Below the pieces are notes generated by a model that saw only the letters and a list, made by a program, of their open reading frames with translations, searched no databases and had not been told where the DNA came from. From contig NZ_CP051627.1 in assembly GCF_023208015.1 (NCBI RefSeq), forward strand, positions 1,488,001-1,552,000: a DNA stretch of 64,000 bases, in the 5' to 3' direction. This stretch comes from Thermobifida alba (lineage in GTDB: Bacteria > Actinomycetota > Actinomycetes > Streptosporangiales > Streptosporangiaceae). Below, one piece after another: positions 1 to 8,896 of this stretch (position 1 is its first letter; each line of letters opens with the position of its first letter). The position numbers and the translations under genes are program-made.

Positions 1-794
1 GCGTGGCGGAACTGGTTGACCAGAAGCCCGGCCAGGCCGGTGGGCTCCTCCGGGAGGCCGAGCGGGTCGTTGAGGTCGGGCCGCTCCCACGGGGCGAGGT
101 CGGCCTCGCCGGTGCCGGGATAGGGGATGTTGAGAATCAGGCTCTCGAACAGGGTGCGGCCCAGCGGGTGGTAGGAGACGGTGCCGCGCAGCGGACCGGC
201 GGTGACGTTGCGTTCGCTTCTTCCTCGGACAACACGGGTCGAGCACATTCCCGACGGCCCGTAGCCCAGGGTCGCCAGCAGGTGCCAGGCCGCCTCGGCG
301 GTGTCGAGCGGACGGGGGTCGAGGTCGTGGTGGTGGCCGCCGAGCCACACCTGGTTCTGTCCGGCGGTGCGCCCCCACGCCAGTTTGTTGACGCCCGAGC
401 TCTTCGGGCACTCCTCACGCAGGCGCGGGTCCTGCAACCAGGGGCGTTCCGGGTGGAACAGGTCGAAGCGGCCCGCATGCTCGGCGAAGTACGCGTCGAC
501 CGCTGCGGGGTCGAGGCGGCCCTCGCCGAGGAGCCGGCTGCGGCGGGCCTGCCACCTCGACTTCGGGTTCTTGCCCAGCGCCTGGTCGAGTCCGGTGATC
601 CGGGCGGTGACCAGTGCGAGCAGTCGCCACAGCACGGCCGAGGCGGGGGGAAGCGGGAGCTCCACGTCGGCGAGTTCGTGGGAGCGGACGAGGACGTCGC
701 GCAGCCCCAGCATCTCAGGCGCGGCCAGGACGTCGCGGCCGCGCGCGACGAGCCACGGCGCGGCGGTCAGGTCGAATGACGGCGGTGAGGAAAT
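1..794 (-). CDS. cas8e: Cas8e (Cse1), large subunit of type I-E Cascade, 5' part only
   Basis: The gene runs off the left edge, so only about the first 264 residues are present. Reading leftwards, the frame is open and begins SSPPSFDLTAAPWLVARG, the usual N-terminal pattern of Cas8e. It continues with RLDPAAVDAYF, RFDLFHPERPWLQDP, a WHLLATLGYGPSGMCSTR segment and HPLGRTLFESLILNIP, all in family order. Cas8e recognises the PAM and recruits Cas3 once Cascade has opened the target. The expected start codon reads ATT (794-792) instead of ATG, four bases after a GGGAGG ribosome site. The only in-frame conventional start is GTG at 806, which would place that ribosome site inside the gene. The remaining Cascade and adaptation genes should lie to the left. 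Family identity is secure; the start is not. Confidence 0.88.
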   Translation of the reverse strand, partial: MSSPPSFDLTAAPWLVARGRDVLAAPEMLGLRDVLVRSHELADVELPLPPASAVLWRLLALVTARITGLDQALGKNPKSRWQARRSRLLGEGRLDPAAVDAYFAEHAGRFDLFHPERPWLQDPRLREECPKSSGVNKLAWGRTAGQNQVWLGGHHHDLDPRPLDTAEAAWHLLATLGYGPSGMCSTRVVRGRSERNVTAGPLRGTVSYHPLGRTLFESLILNIPYPGTGEADLAPWERPDLNDPLGLPEEPTGLAGLLVNQFRH

Positions 795-963
795 GGCTCC
801 TCCCACAGGGACATACGGGACAGCCGACGGGCACGGTCGGCTGGATCGGACGAGATGGACGGCACGGTAGCCGCCTGCGGTGACAAGAATGTCAGGGCTG
901 CGGAGCAGGCGAGGGAGATCTGCGAAAAATCCCCTCAATTGACTAAATGCGACCCCTTGCACG

Positions 964-979
964 TTCGTTTCAGAACGAA
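964..979. promoter_or_regulatory. Palindrome upstream of cas8e, operator candidate
   Basis: TTCGTT-TCAG-AACGAA is a perfect inverted repeat of two 6-base arms around 4 bases, in an A/T-richer stretch about 170 bases upstream of the cas8e start. The stretch from about 807 to 1330 has no supportable gene and is the only room for a promoter of the leftward Cascade operon. That the palindrome binds a repressor or activator of this operon is inference from position alone. Confidence 0.35.
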
Positions 980-1332
980 AACGGACTGCAAAGAACAGGA
1001 AAGCCCTGACGCCACTGCCAGGGCCCTCCGTTTGGTTAATCGTGCCGTTCCAGATCTGGGCAGAGAGCCTGTCCCCAGGGTCACACTCGTCTACCGATCA
1101 TGCGCCTGGAGCCACGGGGAACAGGGGCATGGCCGGTCGTTCTTCAGGTCGGCGAGGAAGTTCACGAGAACTCTCCTCTGATCCTTTCGATCAGCCTGCG
1201 CGACGCATCGGGTGGGAGCGCAGCTCCCCGAAGGGGTGCGCATAGTGGTGCAGCTCGTCGGGTGTATCGACCGCTGTTCCGGAGATCCGTGTCTCTGGAC
1301 AGGGATCTGCCTCGATCGGGAACCGTGATCAC

Positions 1333-1725
1333 TTGGAATCCCGCCATGAGTTCGGGGTGGAACTCGGTCGACATCGGAACCACGTGGATCATCTCCCCCG
1401 CCCCGGCGCACCTCCCGGGGACTCGCCCACGTGCTGTGCTCCGTGCCGGGGACGGCCCGGTGACCGTCGCGTCCACGTCCTTTCCGGCGTCCCGGCCCGT
1501 GTGGCCGCCGCCCGCCGGTTCGTCGCCGCGGCGATCCGCCTGCCTGTGCCCGCAGGCCACCGCCCCGGACGAGGTGGTGGACCGGGCCGTCCTGATCACC
1601 TCGGAACTGGCCACCAACACCCTGCGCCACACCCACTCCGGCGACCCCGGTGAGACGTTCACCGTCCGGGTGTGCACCAACACCCGCGGCGTGCACCTCG
1701 CCGACCAACTCTCCACCACAAGGCC
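1333..1725 (+). pseudogene. Remnant of a small HATPase_c_2 (RsbW-like) regulatory ATPase
   Basis: Two reading frames together give the first half of a typical actinobacterial anti-sigma/ATP-binding protein. VPARVAAARRFVAAAI is read in one frame near 1490. APDEVVDRAVLITSELATN, with the N-box of the GHKL fold, then TLRHTHSGDPGETFTVRV and GVHLADQ, is read in another up to about 1710. The frame change lies near 1530-1560. The homology stops just before the hairpin at 1735, so the C-terminal nucleotide-binding motifs are missing. It sits between cas3 and cas8e, genes that are normally adjacent, so it looks like inserted and decayed DNA. No function is expected. Confidence 0.6.
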
Positions 1726-1734
1726 CGCACGTTT

Positions 1735-1780
1735 TTGGCACTGCGGTCAGAAAGGCCAGCGATTCTGACCGCAGTGCCAA
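1735..1780. terminator. Strong hairpin at the 3' end of cas3
   Basis: Perfect 18-base arms (1735-1752 and 1763-1780) flank a 10-base loop. The hairpin begins 9 bases past the cas3 stop codon and immediately follows the HATPase remnant, so it could stop transcription from both sides. Neither strand carries a proper U-tract, which is common for actinobacterial hairpin terminators. A role as the end of a small mobile element is the alternative. Confidence 0.6.
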
Positions 1781-1789
1781 GATCGTTGG

Positions 1790-4627
1790 CTAGAAGACCA
1801 GCCCCTTACGCGGATCGAGCAGCCACTCGCGCCCGCCCGCCTCGGTGGGGAGCACGGTGCCCTCCTCCGTCACCTGCTGGGGGATGAGCACCAGGTCGCG
1901 CAGGTGGAACGACTCCCGCCACGCCTCGGGCGACCGGTAGGCCTCGGACAGCCGGTCGAACCAGAGCCCCATGCGCACCGGAACCGTCCGGGCCACCAGG
2001 TCACGGCAGTCCGCCACGGTGAACCGGCCGCCTTGGCCCGTCCCCTTCTCGGGAAGTTCGACCGTGCAGTCGCGGTCGAGCCAGCGCTGCCCCGCCGCGT
2101 CGACGTAGTAGCACAGCACCCGCACCGAACCGGCACCGAACCGGGTCGCGAGCAGGTGCTCGTCCACGTCGAAGTCGAACTGGGTGAGCCCGTGCAGACT
2201 GTCCTCGACCTCGTCCACGTCGGGGATGACCGCGTTGCGGGCCAGGCCGCGCTTGGCCAGCTCGTCCCCCATGCGTTCCAGGTCGGCGTCCAGGTCCTCG
2301 GCGAGCGAGTCGTCGTCGTACACGTCGTCCACCAGTGACTGCACGTCCTCGGGAATCCGCACCGGTTCCCCGTCCCGGCGGCGCAGCAGCGCATGCGTGC
2401 GCTGGAGCAGCGACAGCGGGTACACCGCCTGCCAGGAACGGGGGAACCGCGGCGGACCGTCGGCCTCGGCGTCCTGCTCGGGAGTGAGCACCACGAGTTC
2501 GGGACGCTCGGCCCACGCGGGACGTTCGACGACGTCCAGGTGCTCGTGCCGCCAGCAGCGGCCCGCGCGTTGCAGCAGCAGCGACACCGGCGCGATGTCG
2601 CTGACCATCAGGTCCAGGTCGAGGTCGAGGGACTGTTCCACGACTTGCGTGGCCACCAGAACGGCGCCGTGCGTCGGCCGTTTCCCGTGCTTCGCGCCGT
2701 CCTTGCCGAACAGGTCGACGACGGTCTCGGTGATCTCGGTGCGCTGCCGGTTGGGGAACCGCGAGTGCAGCAGGTGGAGCTCGGGGGCGTTGCCGCCCCG
2801 CTCCGCGAACCAGCCCGCGAGCAGGTCGTAGACCTCCTGGGCCTCGGCGACCGTGGTGCAGATGACCGCCGCGCAGCCGCCTCCCTCCAGCAGCGGGGTC
2901 AGCTCCCTGCGCAGCGCCTCCGACCGGTCGGGGCTTCCGTTCCTGACTGGTATGTCGACGAGCCGCACCGCCAGCGGCTCGCGTGGAGTCGTGGTGATGG
3001 GCACGGGATCGACGTCGGCGCTGCGGGTCACCTTCCCGGTACGGGCGTCGGCGTGCAGCCAGCCGGGGTAGGAGACCTCGGGGACGGGCTGCGGCTCAGA
3101 CCTGCGCCAGCGGTATCCCCGGGCGCCCTCCAGGTACGCCTTGACCAGCGAGTTCGCGATGCTGTGGTGCAGGGTCGCCGACAGCAGCACGACAGGCGTG
3201 TCGAGCGTGCCCAGCCAGCGCAGCAGCTGCTCCAGGAGGAGCTGCATGTAGGGGTCGACCGCGTGCGCCTCGTCGACGACGACCACCTTCCCGGCGAGCC
3301 CGAACAGGCGCAGCGCGTTGTGCTTGGCGCGCAGCACCGCCATGAGCGCCTGGTCGATCGTGCCCACCGCCCAAGAGGCGAGCAGACCGCGTTTGCGGCC
3401 CATCAGCCATTCGGTCGCGGCGAACGGATCGCGGTGGTCGGCGCCGTCGGAGAGGACGGTCGACACTCCCGGCGCGTCGGCGGGGGCGTAGTCGGGATTC
3501 AGCCACGCCATCGAGTGCAGCAGGGCCAGGGTTGAGGGACGGGCCGGATCGGTGCCCTTCGTGCGGTGCCGCGCGTACTCCTTGAAACGGGAGTGCATCT
3601 GGTCGGCGGTGGCTGTGGTGGGCAGCGCCAGGAAACGGCCTGGGCGTCCGGTCGCCGCACCGAGCAGGTCCGCCACGTGGTAGGCGGCCTCGGTCTTGCC
3701 CTCGCCCATGGGGGCGGTGATCAGCACCAGCCCCGGGCCGGTGCACAGCGACGGCAGGTGTTCGGCCAGCGAGGTCTGCAGGCCGTTGGGTTCGTCGATG
3801 TGGGGAAACGACTTGGCGAACGTGGCCGGGGGAACCGTGATCGGCCGCAGGCCGGCGGCGTCCAGCAGAGCGGGGACTCGTCGCTGCGACTCCTCGAAGT
3901 GGGTGCGCAGCGCGGACACAGAACCGTCGGCGGGAAGGGAGCCGAGGCGTTCCAGGATGAAGTCCTCCTGGCTGACCAGCCAGTCGGCGAGGATGACCAG
4001 CCCGCACACGACCGCGGCCGTCGGCCCGTCCAGCATGTCCGGTGCTCCGGGGCAGCCTGTCGCGTCAAAGACCGCGTGCAGCAGTGCGCGACGCTGCTCC
4101 TCCCACCGGGCGGAGGAGAAGCCGAGTTCCACCAGCGGACTGCGACTGTGGGCAGTGGGGTGTTCGTGGAAACGACCGTGGTGGCCGCCGAGCAGCTGGG
4201 CGGCCAGCCACGCGGCCTGTCCCGTGGGCGGGTAGCCGACCGAGGACAGCACGAACGGCAGCCACTGTCCGGTGGCTGCGGCGTGGGACCGTCGTTCGCC
4301 GCTGAGTTCCTCTCCGGGATAGTCGGACAGGTCCACGGCGATCTGCTGCTGGAACTCGCGGGTCAGTTTCCCGATGTCGTGCAGCCCCGCCCAGAAAGCG
4401 ATGCAGCGCCCCGCGTGCTCCTCGTCCGTCTCCATGGCCGAGGCGATCGTCTTCCGCAGCCCAGGAGACAGGTACTCGCGCCACAAGACGAGTGCCGCAG
4501 CGGCGGTGTCCAGGGAATGGCAGGCGAGCGGGTACACCTTCCCCCGGAGTCCGCGTTCCTTGGCCCAGAACCTCAAGTCGACCGACGGGGCGCCGCGCTT
4601 CCCGTCTGCGGGGTCGTGCTCGGGCAC
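1790..4627 (-). CDS. cas3: Cas3, type I-E helicase-nuclease
   Basis: This 945-residue protein has the full Cas3 layout: an HD nuclease domain, an SF2 helicase and a C-terminal domain. Counting from GTG at 4627, the HD metal ligands include H37 and H83-D84 in GLHDIGK, followed by H116 and the HH pair in LLGGHHGRF. The helicase shows Walker A APMGEGKTEAAYHVADLLG, motif II VVVDEAHAVDP, motif III SATLHHS and motif VI QRAGRCWRH. The start at 4627 follows GGGGGAGG by a normal distance; an in-frame GTG at 4702 would add 25 residues without a good ribosome site. Cas3 is recruited by Cascade and unwinds and degrades target DNA from the non-target strand. It is transcribed away from the array leader. 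The sequence is very close to T. fusca Cas3 as I remember it. No disabling change is visible. Confidence 0.97.
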   Translation of the reverse strand: MPEHDPADGKRGAPSVDLRFWAKERGLRGKVYPLACHSLDTAAAALVLWREYLSPGLRKTIASAMETDEEHAGRCIAFWAGLHDIGKLTREFQQQIAVDLSDYPGEELSGERRSHAAATGQWLPFVLSSVGYPPTGQAAWLAAQLLGGHHGRFHEHPTAHSRSPLVELGFSSARWEEQRRALLHAVFDATGCPGAPDMLDGPTAAVVCGLVILADWLVSQEDFILERLGSLPADGSVSALRTHFEESQRRVPALLDAAGLRPITVPPATFAKSFPHIDEPNGLQTSLAEHLPSLCTGPGLVLITAPMGEGKTEAAYHVADLLGAATGRPGRFLALPTTATADQMHSRFKEYARHRTKGTDPARPSTLALLHSMAWLNPDYAPADAPGVSTVLSDGADHRDPFAATEWLMGRKRGLLASWAVGTIDQALMAVLRAKHNALRLFGLAGKVVVVDEAHAVDPYMQLLLEQLLRWLGTLDTPVVLLSATLHHSIANSLVKAYLEGARGYRWRRSEPQPVPEVSYPGWLHADARTGKVTRSADVDPVPITTTPREPLAVRLVDIPVRNGSPDRSEALRRELTPLLEGGGCAAVICTTVAEAQEVYDLLAGWFAERGGNAPELHLLHSRFPNRQRTEITETVVDLFGKDGAKHGKRPTHGAVLVATQVVEQSLDLDLDLMVSDIAPVSLLLQRAGRCWRHEHLDVVERPAWAERPELVVLTPEQDAEADGPPRFPRSWQAVYPLSLLQRTHALLRRRDGEPVRIPEDVQSLVDDVYDDDSLAEDLDADLERMGDELAKRGLARNAVIPDVDEVEDSLHGLTQFDFDVDEHLLATRFGAGSVRVLCYYVDAAGQRWLDRDCTVELPEKGTGQGGRFTVADCRDLVARTVPVRMGLWFDRLSEAYRSPEAWRESFHLRDLVLIPQQVTEEGTVLPTEAGGREWLLDPRKGLVF

Positions 4628-4792
4628 GTTTCCTCCCCCATTCTGCTGTCTCGGTACGCGCAGAACGTAGCGAGCAAACCGCCGCGAGCGGGGCGCTTTC
4701 ACGAAAATGGCCTAAAGTGGTGCCAGTGAGAAGGCTGCCCGCAGGATAGGTAACGCGGAGATAACGTGCCGCAAAACCGCAGGTCAGCTTCT
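4628..4792 (+). promoter_or_regulatory. CRISPR leader and divergent cas3 promoter region
   Basis: These 165 bases separate the cas3 start from the first repeat. The repeats read 5'-GTGAGCCCC on the plus strand, the same polarity as I-E repeats elsewhere (GTGTTCCCC/GAGTTCCCC), so the leader and newest spacers should be at this left end and the array should be transcribed rightwards. The stretch is less GC-rich than its surroundings, with CGAAAATGGCCTAAAGTGG and GGATAGGTAACG as the A/T-rich parts. I cannot assign exact promoter boxes. Confidence 0.65.
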
Positions 4793-7750
4793 GTGAGCCC
4801 CACGCACGTGGGGATGGACCGGAGGAGCGGCTGCTCCTCCTCGCGATCGCTGAGTGAGCCCCACGCACGTGGGGATGGACCGGCGGTCCCAGTGTTGCAT
4901 ACGAAACGGACACTGTGAGCCCCACGCACGTGGGGATGGACCGTAGGCCGTCCAGGTCAGGTGCGTCAGCCGTGGGTGAGCCCCACGCACGTGGGGATGG
5001 ACCGCACCCACCCCGCCCGGCCCCTCACCCGCGCCCGTGAGCCCCACGCACGTGGGGATGGACCGGGCCTCCCCTGGTACCCAGGGCCGTGGGGAGGGTG
5101 AGCCCCACGCACGTGGGGATGGACCGTGGAGGAGTCCCCGGGTGGGCAGTGACGGTTCGTGAGCCCCACGCACGTGGGGATGGACCGGCACACACGCAGG
5201 CAGCACAGAAGACACCACAGTGAGCCCCACGCACGTGGGGATGGACCGAGAACCCGCACCGGCCCCGGACTCGGGACCTAGTGAGCCCCACGCACGTGGG
5301 GATGGACCGCAACGCTTGGGGTGCCTGCCAAAACACTGGGGGTGAGCCCCACGCACGTGGGGATGGACCGGACTGTGTCGGTAACGAAAACCTACCGGTA
5401 CTGTGAGCCCCACGCACGTGGGGATGGACCGCCCCCCAGGTGTCGGTCTGGGGGGCGTTGGCGGGTGAGCCCCACGCACGTGGGGATGGACCCTGGTCTC
5501 GGATTTCAACGGGCTGCTCGCGGTGGTGAGCCCCACGCACGTGGGGATGGACCGCGGACGGCGTGGCGGCGCAGGCGGCCCTCCGCGTGAGCCCCACGCA
5601 CGTGGGGATGGACCGACCCGAGGCCCCGGACTCGGGGCCTATGTCCGGTGAGCCCCACGCACGTGGGGATGGACCGAGTTCCCAGTGCGCCTGCGGCCTG
5701 CAAACCTGGTGAGCCCCACGCACGTGGGGATGGACCGGAGGAACATCATGCTGCTCCACCAGACCCCCGGTGAGCCCCACGCACGTGGGGATGGACCGCG
5801 CCGATGGTCATCGACGACTCCCCGAACGTGGTGAGCCCCACGCACGTGGGGATGGACCGCCGACCGCCGTGATCTACCTGGATGGTAAGGGGTGAGCCCC
5901 ACGCACGTGGGGATGGACCGTGTACAACTGAATCAGTTCCGACATGTGTCGTGTGAGCCCCACGCACGTGGGGATGGACCGCCCCCCGGGGCGGGGGGTG
6001 CGCATCACACAGTGAGCCCCACGCACGTGGGGATGGACCGCCGTGGCCACGCCGCCCGCCCGTCGGGGGTGGGTGAGCCCCACGCACGTGGGGATGGACC
6101 TACGGAATCAAGAACTTCGTGAAGCCCCTTAGAGTGAGCCCCACGCACGTGGGGATGGACCGGGCCGCGCCACCGTGACGGTAGTGGTCGCCGTGTGAGC
6201 CCCACGCACGTGGGGATGGACCGCCCCTCAGACGCGTTTCTGGGGGGCTTTCGCTGTGAGCCCCACGCACGTGGGGATGGACCGGTGGCGGTGTCCGCCG
6301 TGGCAGTGGTCGGTACGTGAGCCCCACGCACGTGGGGATGGACCGCCCAGTTACTACCGACCACCACGAGGACGGGAGTGAGCCCCACGCACGTGGGGAT
6401 GGACCGAACGGCAAGGTCCCGTCCTACCGGTGCGTGGGGTGAGCCCCACGCACGTGGGGATGGACCGGCCATCGCCGAACGCGCCCGCGCCATGCGCACC
6501 GTGAGCCCCACGCACGTGGGGATGGACCGGAGCGGGAGCGCGCCCTGACCGTGCTGACCGAGTGAGCCCCACGCACGTGGGGATGGACCGTACGGACGTC
6601 AACGCGATGATTCGGGCGCTGGGTGAGCCCCACGCACGTGGGGATGGACCTCAGGCACCTCGGTGAGAGCGCTGGGTGTCTCCGTGAGCCCCACGCACGT
6701 GGGGATGGACCGTCTCGATCAGGGTGGTCTTGCCCGCGCCGGTCGTGAGCCCCACGCACGTGGGGATGGACCGCAGTTTCTACCGCGCCCTAAACTCGCT
6801 GGTCAGTGAGCCCCACGCACGTGGGGATGGACCTCCTGGGTGCGTCGCAAACTCGACGGAGCCCTCGTGAGCCCCACGCACGTGGGGATGGACCGGGTAT
6901 CCGGTTGTTGGCGGAGGCGGGGTTTGTGTGAGCCCCACGCACGTGGGGATGGACCGATCACTGGATGCGCAGAGAAAATACTGGCCTCGTGAGCCCCACG
7001 CACGTGGGGATGGACCGCGGGGACGTCGCTCCCGAATCGCGCGGACACCGTGAGCCCCACGCACGTGGGGATGGACCGCGGCGGCAGAGCCGCCTTTCTG
7101 ACTGCCTGACGTGAGCCCCACGCACGTGGGGATGGACCGCGTCGCGGCTGGGGCGGCCCAGCGCATACAGGGTAAGCCCCACGCACGTGGGGATGGACCG
7201 CGGAGATGGCCCGCACCGCCGAGACCCGCGCGGTGAGCCCCACGCACGTGGGGATGGACCGTACCCCGTGCCCGACGGTGTGCGGTTGGAGATGGTGAGC
7301 CCCACGCACGTGGGGATGGACCGCCGTCCTCGTCGAGGTCGTCGGCGTCGAACTGGTGAGCCCCACGCACGTGGGGATGGACCGGCCACGACCCAGCAGA
7401 TGTTCGTCGACGGCTAGTGAGCCCCACGCACGTGGGGATGGACCGACGTGAAGGTTCGCGGACTCGGGCAGGTCGACGTGAGCCCCACGCACGTGGGGAT
7501 GGACCGTGCTCCCCCAGTCCGGGCGCTGTGGGGATTTTGTGAGCCCCACGCACGTGGGGATGGACCGCGGCGGCAGAGCCGCCTTTCTGACTGCCTGACG
7601 TGAGCCCCACGCACGTGGGGATGGACCGGCGGCGCCGAAACCGTTGTCTGCGAGGTAGCTGTGAGCCCCACGCACGTGGGGATGGACCGGGACGGAGGAC
7701 GCGCCGGTGAACACGACGCACGTGAGCCCCACGCACGTGGGGATGGACCG
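4793..7750 (+). CRISPR. Type I-E CRISPR array, 49 repeats and 48 spacers
   Basis: The repeat is 29 bases, begins GTGAGCCCCACGCACG and ends TGGGGATGGACCG; CCCCACGCACGTGGGG forms its stem-loop. Repeats recur every 61 bases, so spacers are 32 bases, except 33 at 5432-5464, 6468-6500 and 7262-7294, and 30 at 5982-6011. One repeat (7172) carries GTAAG for GTGAG. Four repeats end in a base other than G: position 5493 is C, and 6101, 6651 and 6834 are T. The spacer at 7079-7110 is identical to that at 7568-7599. About nine spacers contain self-complementary arms. The last repeat (7722-7750) is not visibly degenerate. The array lies next to cas3 and so serves the cas3/cas8e system. I found no clear full-length spacer match elsewhere in the window. 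Confidence 0.99.
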
Positions 7751-7799
7751 ACGCCAAGGGGTGAACGTGCCTGTCTGTGCAGTCAGCAGGGGGTTCTGC

Positions 7800-7832
7800 G
7801 GGGCAGGCCGCCTACCGAAGCCGGCCTGCCCC
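7800..7832. terminator. Hairpin between the array and the next gene
   Basis: GGGGCAGGCC (7800-7809) pairs perfectly with GGCCTGCCCC (7823-7832) around a 13-base loop. It stands 50 bases after the last CRISPR repeat and 30 bases beyond the stop codon of the leftward gene that ends at 7862, so it can end both transcripts. Confidence 0.75.
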
Positions 7833-7861
7833 CGATCCGGCGAATGTTTCGGGCCCTTGGG

Positions 7862-8302
7862 TCAGGGCTTCCATTCCTGCCGGTAGTCGGGATGGTCGGC
7901 GTAGGGCAGTGCCAGGAGTTTCAGCAGGTGCTGTTGGGTCTGGGAGGTCAGGTCCAACTCCTTCAGCATGCGCCGCTTCGCCTCGATCTCCTGCAGCGTT
8001 CGAGCCGGGGCCCATCGGGCGATGTAGTCCGCGGCTCCTGGCATGACCTCGGTGGCTTCGTCGATGACGAACGCGGGGAGATTGAAGGGGGGTATTTCTG
8101 GGAGGTCTTTGAGGGGTTTGGTCAGATAGCGTTCGACGGTGCGCAGTGATGCGACGCGCAGGTATCCGTTCCTGTCGGGTGTGGCGGGGGTGTCATCGTC
8201 CGGATTGATCCACCGCCAGTGCGTGCCGGGCCGGTCGGGATCGATGGCAGCGCGCGCTACCCGCTCGTCTTCGTCGAGGCGGGCTTCGATGAACTTGATC
8301 AG
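7862..8302 (-). CDS. DUF6221-like small protein
   Basis: The protein has the pattern I know from DUF6221 proteins of actinobacteria: an N-terminal LIKFIEARLDEDERVARAAID, a central HWRW, then ADYIARWAPARTLQEIEAKRRML and the closing LALPYADHPDYRQEWKP. Its function is unknown; such genes are common in actinobacterial accessory DNA. The start is a problem. The frame stays open upstream to 8788 without family resemblance, and near the expected start there is no ATG, GTG or TTG. A CTG at 8302 lies 7 bases after a CGGAG motif and would give 146 residues. An ATG 29 bases upstream (in MPQENG...) is in another frame, so a start-proximal frameshift is possible. The product is recognisable, the 5' end is not settled. 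Confidence 0.6.
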   Translation of the reverse strand: MIKFIEARLDEDERVARAAIDPDRPGTHWRWINPDDDTPATPDRNGYLRVASLRTVERYLTKPLKDLPEIPPFNLPAFVIDEATEVMPGAADYIARWAPARTLQEIEAKRRMLKELDLTSQTQQHLLKLLALPYADHPDYRQEWKP

Positions 8303-8896
8303 GGTTGTGCTCCGTTCTCCTGCGGCATAGTCGTGTGCGGTTGAGTTCGCAGGCGCGGGTTGCGGCCTCCCCTGTCGTGGGCGGTCGGCCGCGACTCCCG
8401 GACACGGTCGGCAGCGTTCACCGCCTGGATGGCCTCGGGATAGGGACCGGTCGGCGAGGCGCTGTCGGACGGTTCGGGACCGGTCTGCATGGTAGAGGGT
8501 GCGGCCGACTTTGCAACCGGCACGCCCGGTCACGACTGGGCTCCGGGAGTTTGCGGGCGCGGTGTGACGCGGTGTCGCGGACTGTTCCGTTCCGGTCTTG
8601 TGGAGGGCTTGGTGTGCTCCGCGCTTTCGGAGTCGCCTTCCTGGATGTCGGGACCACGTGTCCGCGGGGAGGCGTTGGGGGATGACGTGGGCCCCGGCCG
8701 GATCCGCGGGGTCGTGGATCTGATCGGGGCTGGCTGCTGCCTCAGCGATGTGGCACGGGACGAAGACCCAGGCGTCGGTGGGGGACACCGCCCGACTGGC
8801 CGACGACGCGTCGCCTTCTGTTGGTCTGCTTCCCTGTTCCTCAGGGCGGTCTTCGGTTTCTTCGTCCTCTTCTTGGGCTTGTCCCGGCCCGCGCTT
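8303..8896. other. 594-base stretch without a supportable gene
   Basis: Long open frames exist on both strands but encode low-complexity, Pro/Arg/Ser-rich sequence with no family pattern and no good ribosome site. One minus-strand frame (8937-8530) would give a basic protein overlapping the next gene by 41 bases; I do not support it. Confidence 0.4.

Noticed and set aside
7079-7110. Duplicate spacer as a self-targeting spacer against the hairpin at 1735-1780
   Set aside because: Only a short stretch (GCCTTTCTGAC and a few bases) is shared, too little for a target.
4784-7757. Long open frames through the CRISPR array giving repeated HPHVRGAH, RSIPTCVGLT or SPTHVGMDR units
   Set aside because: They are translations of the 29-base repeat and its spacers in three frames, not proteins.
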